From Janthinobacterium sp. Marseille (GTDB lineage: Bacteria > Pseudomonadota > Gammaproteobacteria > Burkholderiales > Burkholderiaceae_D), in contig NC_009659.1 of assembly GCF_000013625.1 (NCBI RefSeq), forward strand, positions 2,356,001 to 2,420,000: a DNA stretch of 64,000 nucleotides, written 5' to 3'. Below, in pieces: positions 1 through 10,257 of this stretch. The position numbers and the translations under genes were made by a program. Position 1 is the first letter of the stretch; each line of letters begins with the position of its first letter. The notes under the pieces are model-generated. The model did no database searches. It was not told where the DNA came from and saw nothing but the letters and a program-made list of their open reading frames with translations.

Positions 1-583
1 CCATCGCGCCATAGAATTCTGCTTCTTGCGCCACCTGGGTACGACGCAGGCGTGCATCCTGTTCGCCGATCAGGCCGGCATTCAGGTCGGCGTCAATCGC
101 CATTTGTTTACCCGGCATCGCATCGAGGGCGAAACGTGCACCCACCTCGGCGATACGGCCTGCACCCTTGGTAACCACGGTAAAGTTAATAATGGTCAGG
201 ATCACGAAGACCACGATACCGACCGTGTAGTTACCACCAATCAGGAAGTGGCCGAACGCTTCAATCACTTTACCCGCAGCATCCGGACCGTTATGTCCTT
301 CGGTCAGCACCACACGGGTCGACGCAACGTTCAATGACAGGCGCAACATTGTGCTGACCAGCAGCACGGTCGGGAACACCATAAAGTCCAGCGGCTTGAC
401 CGTGTACAAGGCGGTCAGCAAAACAATGATAGACAGCGCAATATTGAAGCTGAAGAAGATATCCAGCACGATCGCCGGCAACGGCAGCACCATCATCGAC
501 AACATCATGATGATGATCAGCGGTGCTGCAACAGCACGCGATCCTTGGCCGGTCATCCAGGCGGGTAATTTCAGGCTATTCAT
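1..583 (-). CDS. flhA: Flagellar export gate protein FlhA (N-terminal part, cut by window edge)
   Basis: Only the first 194 codons are in the window; the family is about 690 residues. The visible part begins MNSLKLPAWM, has the hydrophobic segments of the FlhA membrane domain, and contains the conserved stretch LRLSLNVASTRVVLTEGH followed by GAGRIAEVGARFALDAMPGK, a hallmark of FlhA and its type III secretion homologues. FlhA is the ion-driven export gate and cytoplasmic docking platform for flagellar substrates. The ATG overlaps the flhB stop in an ATGA arrangement (580-583), so the two are translationally coupled. Identification is firm; nothing can be said about the cytoplasmic domain. Confidence 0.97.
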   Translation of the reverse strand, partial: MNSLKLPAWMTGQGSRAVAAPLIIIMMLSMMVLPLPAIVLDIFFSFNIALSIIVLLTALYTVKPLDFMVFPTVLLVSTMLRLSLNVASTRVVLTEGHNGPDAAGKVIEAFGHFLIGGNYTVGIVVFVILTIINFTVVTKGAGRIAEVGARFALDAMPGKQMAIDADLNAGLIGEQDARLRRTQVAQEAEFYGAM

Positions 584-1788
584 TGTGGCAGGCCATTCGA
601 ATCTGCATCAGCTGCAGAGGGATTAAGTGGGTCCATCTCTGGCGGCACTTCAAGGTCGCCCGGTTTGACCGGACGTGCACCACCATGTTTGCTATACGCA
701 CGCAACTGGAATACATAGGCCAGTACTTCAGCCACCGCGATATACAACGCTTCTGGAATTTCGTCACCAAGTTCGGCGTGGCGGAACAGCGCACGTGCCA
801 GTGGCGGCGCTTCCAGCAGCACGACATTGTTTTCCATCGCCAGTTCGCGGATCTTGGCTGCGACTTCATCCGCACCTTTGGCCACGACGCGCGGTGCACG
901 CATGCCGTTTTCAGAATATTTGAGTGCGACCGCATAGTGGGTCGGGTTGGTCACAACGACGTCTGCGGTCGGTACTTCGGCCATCATGCGGCGGCGTGCC
1001 ATCTCACGCTGCTGCTGGCGGATCTTGGCTTTGATTTCAGGATTACCTTCGGATTCCTTGGATTCCTGGCGTACATCCTGACGCGACATCATCAGTTTCT
1101 TCGCGTGTTGCCACATTTGGTAAGGTGCGTCGATTGCAGCCACGATCACCAGGCCGGCTGCGATAAAAATGAAGCTGAACACCAACAGGTGTCCCAAATG
1201 TTCGGTACCGCTTTTCAGCGGTTCTACGCTGAGCGCCATCACGGCATCAAACTCATGACGCATCACCATCCATGCGATCCAGCCGATCAGGATAGTTTTC
1301 GCAATCGCCTTGCCCAGTTCGACTGCGGCGCGGCTCGACACCATATTGCCGAGGCCTTTGATCGGATTCATGCGGCCGAAATTCGGTTGCAAAGCCTTGC
1401 CGCTGAACAGCCAGCCGCCAATCAATGCTGGTGATATCAGTGCCACCACGATCAGAATCAGCGCAGCAGGAGCGAAGGCAATCAGTAAATCGATGATGCT
1501 GGCCGCGGCGTGTGCCAGCAGGAGCTCCATATCAAAGGCCATCTCACGGTCGAAAGACAAGCCGGCCGCGAGCATCTTGTTCAGCTCGCCTACCATGCGA
1601 CCGCCGAGGATCCAGAAAGCAGCACCCGCACCGAGCAGCAGCGTACAAGTCGCCAGCTCGCGCGAACGCGGCACATCACCCTGCTCACGCGCTTGCTCAA
1701 GCTTGCGCGGTGACGCGGGTTCCGTCTTTTCGAGATCACTTTCTTCAGCCAAAGCCGACTCCTGAGGTGCTTCCGCCAGCGTCAACAT
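580..1788 (-). CDS. flhB: Flagellar export switch protein FlhB
   Basis: This 402-residue protein has the FlhB N-terminus (SDLEKTEPASPRKLEQAREQG, residues 17-37 region), four hydrophobic segments between about 45 and 220, and the autocleavage motif NPTH at residues 281-284 before a cytoplasmic tail. In the family, self-cleavage between Asn and Pro switches export from rod/hook to filament substrates. The tail runs some twenty residues past the usual end and is Pro/Asp rich. The ATG at 1786-1788 is the only sensible start. It overlaps flhA downstream by 4 bp and is preceded by a 117-bp gap that could hold its own promoter. Confidence 0.97.
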   Translation of the reverse strand: MLTLAEAPQESALAEESDLEKTEPASPRKLEQAREQGDVPRSRELATCTLLLGAGAAFWILGGRMVGELNKMLAAGLSFDREMAFDMELLLAHAAASIIDLLIAFAPAALILIVVALISPALIGGWLFSGKALQPNFGRMNPIKGLGNMVSSRAAVELGKAIAKTILIGWIAWMVMRHEFDAVMALSVEPLKSGTEHLGHLLVFSFIFIAAGLVIVAAIDAPYQMWQHAKKLMMSRQDVRQESKESEGNPEIKAKIRQQQREMARRRMMAEVPTADVVVTNPTHYAVALKYSENGMRAPRVVAKGADEVAAKIRELAMENNVVLLEAPPLARALFRHAELGDEIPEALYIAVAEVLAYVFQLRAYSKHGGARPVKPGDLEVPPEMDPLNPSAADADSNGLPQ

Positions 1789-1905
1789 GACGCTATACGG
1801 ACCTATGAGTAGATTATTGGCTAGAACGTCCCGGACTAATCAGGGGAATAGGATGGGAAAGGTGCCGCTTTTCAGTCATGCAAAGCGGGAAACTGCAGGG
1901 AAAAA

Positions 1906-3114
1906 CTAAATCTTGATAGCTTGCGCCCACAATAGCGCGGCCAAATGTGCGTCATTGACCTGGCGCGCACTGATGAACAGGGAGTCGGCCAATGCTGCAA
2001 TATTGCCATTATTGAGTTCACAAGCCTCGGCCAGCGCCAGGAAAGGCCCGTACATGCCATCACGCGTCAACAAGGCCTGTGCCATTGGCTCGGCCAGCTG
2101 GATTTTTGCCAGGACTTCTTCCATCGGCATGCCCAGCAAGCGATCCAGCAAGGAAAACATACCCACGACGAACAGGTTTTCCGCTTCATTTTTCGGCAAA
2201 ATACCATGCCCTGCCAATTCGGCAAAGCGACCACGCACGATGGCGGTCTGCATCAACACTGCTGCATGGCTATCGGTACTGGCAGTCGCCAGCAATAGCG
2301 ATAACCAGCGATACAACTGCGAGTAACCCAGCATGGTCACCGCGTGCCGCAAAGACTGGATCTCCGCGCCCAGGCCGAAACCGACGCTATTGATGTAACG
2401 GAACAGCTTGTAGGACAGCGCGGCATCGCGCTTCAGCACTTCTTCCAGTTCACGGATATCAGCGTTTTGGCGCAACATTTCCATCAACTGGACGATGATG
2501 ACTTGCGCCGAATTCCATCCTTTTTTCTCGGCGTTCGCACGCGGCGTCAGGTACAGATTGCCAATAAAAGCATGCAAGCCCTGGGCTGCACAGGCATCGT
2601 AATCCTGCCATGCCGAGACCTTGCGTACGGCCCCCTTGACGGTCGACGATTGCAATGCCGCGACGGGAGTCGCTCCGCCTTGCTCACGGTTGTAACGTCC
2701 TTCGACATGGCTGACAACTTGCAACAATGGATTGCCCGCTGCCAGCGCATCCGCGCCGCGCAAGGAGATGCCATAACCATGCTGGCGCAATGCAACAGCC
2801 GCCTTGCGCGTTTCTTCATCGCCGAGGTCAGCCGCAGTCAGGCGCAGCACTGAATTTTTGGCCGGCAACTGCCGCACTACATCGGCCGCCAGCAAAGCCG
2901 GCGTAGCTTCAAAAAACAGCTGGCTGCCATTCAACTGGCTGGCTGTTTCTGCGCCTTGCAATTGGGTGGCGGCGAGGGTCAACAACTCCAGCAAATCTTC
3001 GTCACTGGCCATGCCCTCACCCTGCTCGCCGCCATACCAGGACAGTTCATAGCCGAGGATCTGTTGGGCGGCGTTGAGCAAAGGCTCACGCACAAGGAAT
3101 TTTGTTTCAGACAT
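1906..3114 (-). CDS. EAL-HDOD signalling protein in the flagellar cluster
   Basis: This 402-residue protein has an N-terminal half related to EAL domains (residues 1-190) in which the catalytic EAL signature is reduced to GYEL at 21-24, and a C-terminal HDOD domain (about 205-395) with the typical helix LEEVLKRDAALSYKLFRYIN. Family knowledge: EAL-HDOD proteins of the YuxH/CdgJ type usually lack phosphodiesterase activity, and CdgJ of Vibrio cholerae affects motility. I see no intact metal-binding EAL residues, so enzymatic activity is unlikely. It lies between cheZ and flhB on the same strand with short gaps (58 and 117 bp), which suggests a motility role. No good ribosome-binding site is visible before the ATG. 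Confidence 0.85.
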   Translation of the reverse strand: MSETKFLVREPLLNAAQQILGYELSWYGGEQGEGMASDEDLLELLTLAATQLQGAETASQLNGSQLFFEATPALLAADVVRQLPAKNSVLRLTAADLGDEETRKAAVALRQHGYGISLRGADALAAGNPLLQVVSHVEGRYNREQGGATPVAALQSSTVKGAVRKVSAWQDYDACAAQGLHAFIGNLYLTPRANAEKKGWNSAQVIIVQLMEMLRQNADIRELEEVLKRDAALSYKLFRYINSVGFGLGAEIQSLRHAVTMLGYSQLYRWLSLLLATASTDSHAAVLMQTAIVRGRFAELAGHGILPKNEAENLFVVGMFSLLDRLLGMPMEEVLAKIQLAEPMAQALLTRDGMYGPFLALAEACELNNGNIAALADSLFISARQVNDAHLAALLWAQAIKI

Positions 3115-3172
3115 GGGAAATCAGGGGAAAGTACTGCACAAGTCGGAGTGGCCGAAGCGCGTCATCAAAGGG

Positions 3173-3829
3173 TCAGAAACCCAGGCTTTCGAGCAAATCG
3201 TCGACCTGTTCCTGCCCTGCCACTACATCGTTGCCGGTCGGGTTGATTTGCGGGCCGTTCAGCAAGCCGGTCTCGACTTCTTTCTTCTTTTCGGCCGGAG
3301 CATAGTCGACCAGCAATTGCAGTAATTGCTGCTCCAGGCCGTGCGCCAGTTCAGTGACTTTTTTGATGACCTGGCCGGTCAAGTCCTGGAAGTCCTGCGC
3401 CATCATGATATTCATCAGATGCTGGCGCGTTTCGGTCGTAGCCGACTGGGTCGCATTCAGGTGGGCGATGGTTTGCTCGGCCAGTGCCTTGTATTTTGCT
3501 TCGGAAAAACCGCCTTGCAAAGCCTGCTGCCACTGCGTCGCCATTGCCGCCGCACCGGACTGTACCTGCTCCTGCAAGGGGCCGGCCGCTTCGGTCGCGT
3601 TCAATACGCGTTGTGCGGCTTGCTCTGTCATGCGTGCCACGTAATCAAGGCGATCACGGGCGTCGGGGATATCGTGCGAAGCACGCTCTATCAATTGATC
3701 GAAACCCAGGCCGCGCAGGCTTTCGTGCAAGGCACGCGTCATATGACCGACACGCGACACCATTTCATCGTGCGGGATGCCCGCTACGTCGCTCACGCCC
3801 ACCATTTGTGCAGCCGAGTTGCCGGTCAA
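3173..3829 (-). CDS. cheZ: CheY-phosphate phosphatase CheZ
   Basis: This is the canonical CheZ. The long helical hairpin carries MMAQDFQDLTGQVIKK, whose Asp149 and Gln153 match the catalytic Asp143 and Gln147 of E. coli CheZ. The C-terminus EQVDDLLESLGF (207-218) is the conserved CheY-binding peptide. I start the gene at TTG 3827-3829: it lies one base after the cheY stop and six bases after AGGAG, which is embedded in the last cheY codons. The in-frame ATG at 3805 has no ribosome-binding site and would give 210 residues; the frame stays open upstream but only inside cheY. It acts with cheY, to which it is translationally coupled. Confidence 0.95.
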   Translation of the reverse strand: MTGNSAAQMVGVSDVAGIPHDEMVSRVGHMTRALHESLRGLGFDQLIERASHDIPDARDRLDYVARMTEQAAQRVLNATEAAGPLQEQVQSGAAAMATQWQQALQGGFSEAKYKALAEQTIAHLNATQSATTETRQHLMNIMMAQDFQDLTGQVIKKVTELAHGLEQQLLQLLVDYAPAEKKKEVETGLLNGPQINPTGNDVVAGQEQVDDLLESLGF

Positions 3830-3830
3830 C

Positions 3831-4229
3831 TCAGGCTCCTGCAGCAGCCAGTTTTTCGAAAATCTTCGCCAGTTTTTCATCCAGCGTCGCTGCGGTAAAC
3901 GGCTTGACCACATAACCGTTTGCACCTGCTTGCGCTGCCGCGATGATGTTTTCCTTTTTCGCTTCGGCGGTCACCATCAGTACCGGCAACTTCGACAAGG
4001 CCGGATCAGCACGGATGTGCTGCAACATTGTCAGGCCATCCATGTTTGGCATATTCCAGTCCGACACGACGAAATCAAATTGTTCGCTTCTCAGCTTGGC
4101 CAGCGCCATCGCGCCGTCTTCCGCTTCATCGACATTGGTGTAGCCCAGTTCCTTCAAGAGATTGCGGACAATGCGACGCATCGTTGAAAAATCATCAACA
4201 ACTAAAAATTTGGTGTTTGGGCCTGCCAT
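3831..4229 (-). CDS. cheY: Chemotaxis response regulator CheY
   Basis: A single receiver domain of 132 residues closely resembling enterobacterial CheY. All switch residues are present: Asp12 and Asp13 for metal, Asp57 for phosphorylation (SDWNMP), Thr87, Tyr106 and Lys109 (GYVVKPF). CheY-phosphate binds the flagellar switch protein FliM and changes rotation. It is directly followed by cheZ, so phosphatase and substrate are co-expressed. A 151-bp gap separates it from cheB upstream; I found no sigma-28-like promoter there. Confidence 0.97.
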   Translation of the reverse strand: MAGPNTKFLVVDDFSTMRRIVRNLLKELGYTNVDEAEDGAMALAKLRSEQFDFVVSDWNMPNMDGLTMLQHIRADPALSKLPVLMVTAEAKKENIIAAAQAGANGYVVKPFTAATLDEKLAKIFEKLAAAGA

Positions 4230-4380
4230 GAATTACTCCATTAAATCTCTAAATCGTTATCGATCCTGCAAAGAATCGAACATGGTCTACGACATCATCA
4301 TATTTTGATGCCTTGCTATTATGCACCGAGGATCGTCGTATTTCGGCAGAAATCCGTCAACACTTGTCGCAAATAAACAC

Positions 4381-5460
4381 TTAGACGCGCAGTGCCCTGC
4401 TGCTGTGTGCAGCGAGATAACCGAGAACCATGCCCGGCAAGGCATTCAACGGTCCGACCTCATGTGTTGCACCAACGGCAATTGCTTCGCGCGGCATACC
4501 GAATACTACGCAAGAAGCCTCGTCTTGCGCAAAGTTATATGCACCAACGTTTTTCATCTCCAGCATACCGAGTGCTCCATCCTTACCCATGCCTGTAAGA
4601 ATTACACCGACAGCATTCTTGCCCGCATGCACTGCGGCTGAATGGAAGAGCACATCGACGGATGGACGATGACGATTCACCGGCGGCCCCTGGTCCAGTT
4701 GCGTCATGTAGTTGGCACCACTACGCACCAGTTGCAAATGTGAATGGCCGGGTGCCAGGTAAGCATGACCCGGCAGTACGCGTTCACCACCTTCGGATTC
4801 CTTCACACTAATCTTGCACAGGCTGTCGAGCCGCTGCGCGAACGATTTGGTGAAGCCTGGTGGCATGTGTTGCGTGATCAAAATGCCGGGGCAATCGGAT
4901 GGCATTTGCATCAGGAAATCCTTGATCGCCTCGGTACCCCCGGTCGACGCACCGATGATGATCAGCTTCTCACTACTGGTGAGCGGGTTACGTATCAGCG
5001 GCAACACGCCATCACCGGCGACCTTGTTCGGATCGTGCGGTGTGATCTGGCGGGACTTAATGCGCGCCTTGGAAGCAGTACGGATTTTGTCTGCTATCAA
5101 TTCGGTGTATTCCAGCATGCCGCTCTGGATAGACATCTTCGGTTTGGTCACAAAATCGACCGCGCCCAGTTCCAATGCACGCAAAGTGATGTCCGAACCG
5201 CGCTCGGTCAGCGATGACACCATCACAACCGGCATTGGACGCAAGCGCATCAGCTTTTCGAGGAAGTCGAGGCCATCCATGCGCGGCATCTCGACGTCCA
5301 GCGTCAACACATCAGGATTGGTCTGCTTGATCAGATCGCGTGCGACGATCGGGTCCGGGGCGACGCCGACGACTTCCATATCCGGCTGGCTGTTGATGAT
5401 CTCTTTCATCACGCTGCGTATCAGCGCTGAATCATCGACGATCAATACTTTAATTTTCAT
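4381..5460 (-). CDS. cheB: Chemoreceptor glutamate methylesterase/deamidase CheB
   Basis: The 359-residue protein has an N-terminal receiver domain (phospho-acceptor Asp55 in LTLDVEMP) and a C-terminal methylesterase domain. The catalytic triad is visible as Ser172 (GASTGG), His198 (TQHMP) and Asp294 (GMGKDGA). It removes methyl groups from, and deamidates, chemoreceptors and so resets adaptation opposite CheR. It lies 51 bp after cheD. The C-terminus is ordinary and lacks any extra receptor-tether domain. Confidence 0.97.
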   Translation of the reverse strand: MKIKVLIVDDSALIRSVMKEIINSQPDMEVVGVAPDPIVARDLIKQTNPDVLTLDVEMPRMDGLDFLEKLMRLRPMPVVMVSSLTERGSDITLRALELGAVDFVTKPKMSIQSGMLEYTELIADKIRTASKARIKSRQITPHDPNKVAGDGVLPLIRNPLTSSEKLIIIGASTGGTEAIKDFLMQMPSDCPGILITQHMPPGFTKSFAQRLDSLCKISVKESEGGERVLPGHAYLAPGHSHLQLVRSGANYMTQLDQGPPVNRHRPSVDVLFHSAAVHAGKNAVGVILTGMGKDGALGMLEMKNVGAYNFAQDEASCVVFGMPREAIAVGATHEVGPLNALPGMVLGYLAAHSSRALRV

Positions 5461-5511
5461 GAGGCTACCCTGGCGAAACGTTTCTTATAATTTTTTATCG
5501 ATAGATCTGCA

Positions 5512-6123
5512 TCAGGAAAAGAGTTCCACGTCTCCACTGACACTGCCTGACTGCAAGCGGTTCGCATAATCCTGCTCGCGATTAACCAATGTATTGTTAT
5601 TCAACTGACGCAGTTTCTTGACCAGCACCTTGCCATTGCGCGGGAAGTAATACACCTTGCGCGGATGCACATCGTTCAGGTCTTCCGCCACGATGCGAAT
5701 GTTTTCCACCTTGAGGAAATTGCGCACGAATTGCGCATTGCGCTCACCGACGTTAATCGAACTGAAACCGCTGAGGACATTACCGCCGCCGAATACTTTG
5801 GCTTCCAGGTTTTCGCGACGCGCCCCGGCTTTCAGCAAATCGTTGATCAGAATTTCCATCGCATAGGTGCCATAGCGTGCCGACGCAGAAATCGGACTAT
5901 CCGCATCACCACCGCCATCCGGCAACATGAAGTGATTCATGCCGCCGACGCCGGTCACGCGATCGCGTATGCAAGCCGATACGCAAGACCCGAGTACGGT
6001 CACGATCAGCATATCCTTGCCGGTGTAGTAATACTCACCCGGCAGGATCTTGGCCGCGTCGCGGTCGAAGGTCCGGTCGTAATAGACATTCGTGGCGAAA
6101 TGCTCTTTGGTCAGCTCACTCAT
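5512..6123 (-). CDS. cheD: Chemoreceptor glutamine deamidase CheD
   Basis: A 203-residue CheD with the catalytic Cys47 in LGSCVSACI and His64 in MNHFMLP. CheD converts receptor glutamines to glutamate and in some bacteria also partners CheC. It is six bases downstream of cheR, placing the adaptation enzymes cheR-cheD-cheB in one unit. The C-terminus carries an extension ending SGDVELFS; the same SGDVELF peptide ends the CheZ-like protein at 10258-10800 with different codons, which suggests a shared docking peptide (see findings). Confidence 0.95.
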   Translation of the reverse strand: MSELTKEHFATNVYYDRTFDRDAAKILPGEYYYTGKDMLIVTVLGSCVSACIRDRVTGVGGMNHFMLPDGGGDADSPISASARYGTYAMEILINDLLKAGARRENLEAKVFGGGNVLSGFSSINVGERNAQFVRNFLKVENIRIVAEDLNDVHPRKVYYFPRNGKVLVKKLRQLNNNTLVNREQDYANRLQSGSVSGDVELFS

Positions 6124-6129
6124 AGATTC

Positions 6130-7008
6130 TTATGCCCGACGTGATTGCGACAAGCCCGCCTTTTTGTTTGGGTCCAGCTCGTAAACCGTTTTACCGCGCA
6201 ATTTAAAGGCATCCGTGACGTACAGGAAATTTTCCGAATGGCCGGCAAACAGCAAACCGTCCGGCTTCATCAGCGGTGCAAAACGATCCAGTATCTTGCC
6301 CTGGGTCGGCTTGTCGAAATAGATCATTACATTGCGGCAAAAAATGGCATCGAACTGGCCGGATATACCCCAATTGCTCTCCAGCAGGTTGACCTGCTTG
6401 AAGGTAATCATCTGGCGCAACTCGGGACGCACCCGCACCATGCCTTCACGCGCTCCCTTGCCGCGCAGGAAAAAACGCTTGGCGCGCTCCGGCGACATCT
6501 TGTCCAGCCGGTCTATCGAGTACACGCCGTTGGCACCGGTATTGAGTACATTGGTATCGATATCGGTGGCGATGATGCGTACCGGTGGCGTCAGCGTATT
6601 GAAGGCTTCGCAGGCCGTCATCGCAATCGAATACGGCTCTTCACCGGTCGAAGCGGCTGAGCACCAGATCTCGATCGGCTCCTTGATTTTCTTGATATGG
6701 TCGGCCAGGATCGGGAAGTGATGTGCTTCACGGAAGAAGGAAGTCAGATTGGTGGTCAGCGCATTCGTGAACGCTTCCCACTCTTCATCACTGCCACCCT
6801 GCTCCAGCTGGTCGAGGTAGCTGACAAAAGACCCTATGCCGGTCGCACGCAAACGGCGCGCGAGCCGGCTGTAGACCATCTCCTGCTTACTCTCGGCCAG
6901 TGCGATGCCGGCCTTCTTGTGTATCAAGGCGCGGACGCGCTCGAAATCACGCGCAGTGAATTCGAACTCTTTAGAGCCTTCTGCCCTACCTTGAGTAGTT
7001 GTTTTCAT
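6130..7008 (-). CDS. cheR: Chemoreceptor glutamate methyltransferase CheR
   Basis: A 292-residue CheR: an N-terminal helical domain (about 15-85), the TTNLTSFFREAHHFP segment (85-99), then a methyltransferase fold with the S-adenosylmethionine site EIWCSAASTGEEPYS (113-127) and FCRNVMIYFD later on. It methylates receptor glutamates for sensory adaptation. It starts a sub-block cheR-cheD-cheB. The 123-bp gap before it (after cheW) holds no obvious promoter of the sigma-28 class. No tetratricopeptide or other fused domain is present. Confidence 0.97.
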   Translation of the reverse strand: MKTTTQGRAEGSKEFEFTARDFERVRALIHKKAGIALAESKQEMVYSRLARRLRATGIGSFVSYLDQLEQGGSDEEWEAFTNALTTNLTSFFREAHHFPILADHIKKIKEPIEIWCSAASTGEEPYSIAMTACEAFNTLTPPVRIIATDIDTNVLNTGANGVYSIDRLDKMSPERAKRFFLRGKGAREGMVRVRPELRQMITFKQVNLLESNWGISGQFDAIFCRNVMIYFDKPTQGKILDRFAPLMKPDGLLFAGHSENFLYVTDAFKLRGKTVYELDPNKKAGLSQSRRA

Positions 7009-7131
7009 ACTGCAGATTCCCCTTTCGCCTGCTGCATATTTTTCAATATGCGTATTGCCAAAAACTTACACGCGACTGTTTGCGTAGCCTGGTTCTGCTC
7101 GCCCACTCGGCAATCCTTTACTACGCAAGCC

Positions 7132-7623
7132 TTAAGCTGCGATCTTTTCTATCAAACCCATTTCGCTGCTGGACATCAATTTATCGATATCCACCAGGAT
7201 CAGCATGCGCTCATCCAAAGTGCCGAGGCCAATCAGGTAATCGGTATTGAAGGCGGTACCCATTTCCGGCGCCGGCTTGATCTGTTCCGGTGACAGGGTG
7301 ATCACATCGGACACGCTATCAACCACCATGCCGACAACCCGACCGCCGATATTCAGGATGATGACGACTGTGAATTGATCGTAGGTTGGCTCACCCAGAT
7401 TGAACTTGATACGCATGTCAACGATAGGCACGATGATGCCGCGCAGGTTGACGACGCCTTTGACGAATTCGGGCGCATTCGCGATGCGTGTGACGGCTTC
7501 GTAACCGCGGATTTCCTGTACTTTCAGGATATCGATGCCGTACTCTTCCTTGCCCAGGGTGAACGCCAGGAATTCATTGCCGTTTTCAGCACCGGTCGTA
7601 TTGTTTTGGATATTGTGAATCAT
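7132..7623 (-). CDS. cheW: Chemotaxis coupling protein CheW
   Basis: A 163-residue single CheW domain (about 16-155) with [18 protein letters not shown] near the N-terminus and [13 protein letters not shown] in the middle, both typical. CheW links receptors to CheA in the signalling array. An excellent ribosome-binding site, AGAGGAG, lies seven bases before the ATG. It follows cheA by 14 bp and must share its transcript. Confidence 0.97.
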   Translation of the reverse strand: MIHNIQNNTTGAENGNEFLAFTLGKEEYGIDILKVQEIRGYEAVTRIANAPEFVKGVVNLRGIIVPIVDMRIKFNLGEPTYDQFTVVIILNIGGRVVGMVVDSVSDVITLSPEQIKPAPEMGTAFNTDYLIGLGTLDERMLILVDIDKLMSSSEMGLIEKIAA

Positions 7624-7637
7624 GGTAATTCTCCTCT

Positions 7638-9776
7638 TCAGGAATAAATGGATTCGTCGTTTAGCTGACGGCTTGAACGCAGTAACGCTGCAACATCGAT
7701 AATCAGCGCAACTCCGCCGTCACCGAGAATTGTGGCTCCCGATATTCCAGCCACCTTACGATAATTCGATTCAAGATTTTTAACCACCACTTGTTGTTGA
7801 CCAACCAGGTCATCGACAAATAGTGCGGCTTTTTTGCTTTCCGATTCCAGGATGACAACGATGCCTTCCGATGGATCAGTAAAGCGTGGCTCTATGCTGA
7901 AAATCTTGTACAGCGGGATCAAGGGCAGGTAGTCACCACGCACCTTGATCACCTGCCCTTGACCACTGATGTCTTTAATATCCGCCAACTCGGGCTGCAA
8001 CGATTCCACTACATAACCCAAAGGCAGGATATAAATTTCATCACCAACCTTGATCGACATGCCGTCGAGGATCGCCAGCGTCAATGGCAGCGAAATCAAA
8101 ATCGTCGTGCCATAACCTTTGCTGGAGCGGATATCGACAGAACCGCCCATCGCAGTGATATTCCGCTTGACCACATCCATGCCGACGCCACGACCGGATA
8201 CATCAGTCACAGCTTCTGCGGTCGAAAAGCCCGGTGCAAAGATCAATTGCCAGACTTCCTCATCCGGCAAGTCATCAGAGACCGGCAAGCCTTGCTGTTT
8301 AGCTTTCGCCAGGATACGTTCACGGTTGAGACCGCCGCCATCATCGCTGACTTCAATAATGATATTGCCGCCCTGGTGTCCGGCCGACAAGGAGAGCTGG
8401 CCCGATGCAGACTTGCCTGCTGCCACGCGCGTATCCGGCATCTCGATGCCGTGGTCTATGCTGTTGCGTACCAGGTGGGTCAAAGGATCGACGATGCGTT
8501 CGATCAAACCCTTGTCCAGCTCGGTTGCAGCACCGTGGGTGACGAATTCGACTTTCTTGCCCAGCTTGGAGGCCAGGTCGCGCACCATGCGCGGGAAGCG
8601 CGAGAACACATAGTCCATAGGCATCATGCGTATGGACATTACCGCTTCCTGCAAGTCGCGTGTATTACGCGTCAGTTGCGACACACTATTCAAGAGGCGC
8701 TCATGCTGCATCGGATCAAGCGCACCGGTGCGCTGCTCTATCATTGCTTGCGTAATGACCAGTTCGCCAACCAGGTTGATCAGTTGATCCACTTTTTCTA
8801 TGCCGACGCGTATCGATGACGATTCCGCGCTGACATTCATCTTGTCGGTATCGCGCTTGGCGACGGCTTTCTTATCTGTTGTCGCGGCCGCCGCATGCAC
8901 TTCTTCAACTGCCAGTGCATTGCCTTTTTCTTCATCGTGCTCGACCACATCCTTGCTCGTCGCATCCGGCAAAGGCAAGGGAACAAAGGGCGCGAAAAAA
9001 CCATAACCCTGCGCATTTTCTGCAATCGTTGAATGCAAGGGTTCGAAGAAACCATAGCCCTGCTCTTCTTCATTCCGGCTGCGATCGTCAATCGACTGAT
9101 GCACGCCTTTGATCACTGCTTCTTCGGTGATCTTCAAATCCTGCGGATCGAGAATGAAGGAACAAATCGCGATGATATCGTCCACGCCTTCTTGCGTACT
9201 CAGCGTGAATACTGCGCGTTGATCCGGCAATACATCGCGCTGGATTTCCCCCAGCAAACCCAATTCAGCGGCCAGCGCATCCACATCACGCGCAGAGGTT
9301 TGCGGCAGCTCGATACGGAAGCGGCGATCACCGGACGGAATGCCCGGCACTGCCGCAGCGACTGGCGCCGATTGCGGTGGTGCCGCATCATCCTGTGACA
9401 ACGATTCCAGCAAGATACGCACATCAGCGACCGCTTCCAGATCCACCGGCGTATGTAAGCGATGACCATCCAGTTGCATTTTCAGTACGTCTTTGGCAGA
9501 CAGGAAAGCATCCACATGCTCGGCCATCAAGGCCATCTCGCCCTTGCGGATCCGGTCCAGCAAGGTTTCCAGCACATGCGTGACTTCGGTCAAATCGGTG
9601 ATGCCGAAAGTCGCGGCACCGCCCTTGATCGAATGGGCCGCGCGGAAAATCGCATTCAAGTCTTCTTCATCAGGAGCCGATACGTCCACCGCCAGCAGCA
9701 GCTTTTCCATCTCGGCCAGGAGTTCTTCCGTTTCATCGAAGAAGACCTGGAAGAACTGACTCATATCGATGGTCAT
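7638..9776 (-). CDS. cheA: Chemotaxis histidine kinase CheA
   Basis: The 712-residue protein shows all five CheA domains: the P1 phosphotransfer domain with His48 ([13 protein letters not shown]), a P2 response-regulator-binding domain (about 152-215), a dimerisation domain (about 321-385), the ATPase with N-box [11 protein letters not shown] and G-box [12 protein letters not shown], and a C-terminal CheW-like P5. The P2-P3 linker contains QGYGFF twice (239-244 and 256-261), separated by 11 residues, then an acidic, charged spacer. GGAG precedes the ATG at good spacing. It sits between the second CheY gene and cheW. Confidence 0.97.
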   Translation of the reverse strand: MTIDMSQFFQVFFDETEELLAEMEKLLLAVDVSAPDEEDLNAIFRAAHSIKGGAATFGITDLTEVTHVLETLLDRIRKGEMALMAEHVDAFLSAKDVLKMQLDGHRLHTPVDLEAVADVRILLESLSQDDAAPPQSAPVAAAVPGIPSGDRRFRIELPQTSARDVDALAAELGLLGEIQRDVLPDQRAVFTLSTQEGVDDIIAICSFILDPQDLKITEEAVIKGVHQSIDDRSRNEEEQGYGFFEPLHSTIAENAQGYGFFAPFVPLPLPDATSKDVVEHDEEKGNALAVEEVHAAAATTDKKAVAKRDTDKMNVSAESSSIRVGIEKVDQLINLVGELVITQAMIEQRTGALDPMQHERLLNSVSQLTRNTRDLQEAVMSIRMMPMDYVFSRFPRMVRDLASKLGKKVEFVTHGAATELDKGLIERIVDPLTHLVRNSIDHGIEMPDTRVAAGKSASGQLSLSAGHQGGNIIIEVSDDGGGLNRERILAKAKQQGLPVSDDLPDEEVWQLIFAPGFSTAEAVTDVSGRGVGMDVVKRNITAMGGSVDIRSSKGYGTTILISLPLTLAILDGMSIKVGDEIYILPLGYVVESLQPELADIKDISGQGQVIKVRGDYLPLIPLYKIFSIEPRFTDPSEGIVVILESESKKAALFVDDLVGQQQVVVKNLESNYRKVAGISGATILGDGGVALIIDVAALLRSSRQLNDESIYS

Positions 9777-9828
9777 CGTTCTGCTCCGTTATCTGTGCGC
9801 GTGATGAGGTTGCAACTCATGATATGTA

Positions 9829-10194
9829 TTAACCAATCACTTTTTTCACGACTTCAGTCAGTCGTTGCGGATCGAAAGGTTTAACCAGCCAGCCATTGGC
9901 ACCGGCGGCACGCCCCTTGGCTTTCATTTCATCGCTGGATTCGGTAGTCAGTACCAGGATAGGAATTTTTTGATAGGTAGACAGCGCACGCAATGCACGT
10001 ATCAGCGAAAAGCCATCCATGCGCGGCATGTTTTGATCGGTTAATACCAAATCAAAAACCTGCGTCTTCGCCTTGTCCAGACCATCTTGTCCATCAACTG
10101 CTTCCGTCACCTGATAGCCGGCCGCCCTCAAACTGAAGACCACCATTTGTCGCAGTGAACCCGAATCATCGACTGCCAATATTGTCTTTGCCAT
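9829..10194 (-). CDS. Second CheY-like single-domain response regulator
   Basis: A 121-residue receiver domain with no output domain: Asp9-Asp10, phospho-acceptor Asp53 (LTDQNMP), Thr83-Thr84 and Lys105 (WLVKPF). The aromatic switch position is Trp102 (NGWLVKP) where CheY has Tyr106, so it is not a copy of the cheY at 3831. It is directly upstream of cheA, a place where many proteobacteria carry a CheY paralogue. With the CheZ-like gene just before it (63 bp away) it may form a separate regulator/phosphatase pair, a phosphate sink, or a motor or non-motor output. The specific role is not shown by sequence. Confidence 0.9.
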   Translation of the reverse strand: MAKTILAVDDSGSLRQMVVFSLRAAGYQVTEAVDGQDGLDKAKTQVFDLVLTDQNMPRMDGFSLIRALRALSTYQKIPILVLTTESSDEMKAKGRAAGANGWLVKPFDPQRLTEVVKKVIG

Positions 10195-10257
10195 CTTTAC
10201 CCCTGCCCATTCTCGTTTCAGGCCTGTACGCCCGGTTAACTAAATTTAAATCCGTAT

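Noticed and set aside
523..1434. 303-codon open frame antisense to flhB
   Set aside because: Runs opposite to an unambiguous flhB, with no ribosome-binding site and atypical composition.
1814..1840. TTATTGGC near flhB, looking like a reversed sigma-28 -10
   Set aside because: The expected TTTA of the -35 is TAAT at the required spacing, so only the -10 resembles the consensus.
4338..4364. ATTTCGGC between cheY and cheB as a possible sigma-28 -10
   Set aside because: Only 6 of 8 bases match and the -35 position reads CTTG instead of TTTA.
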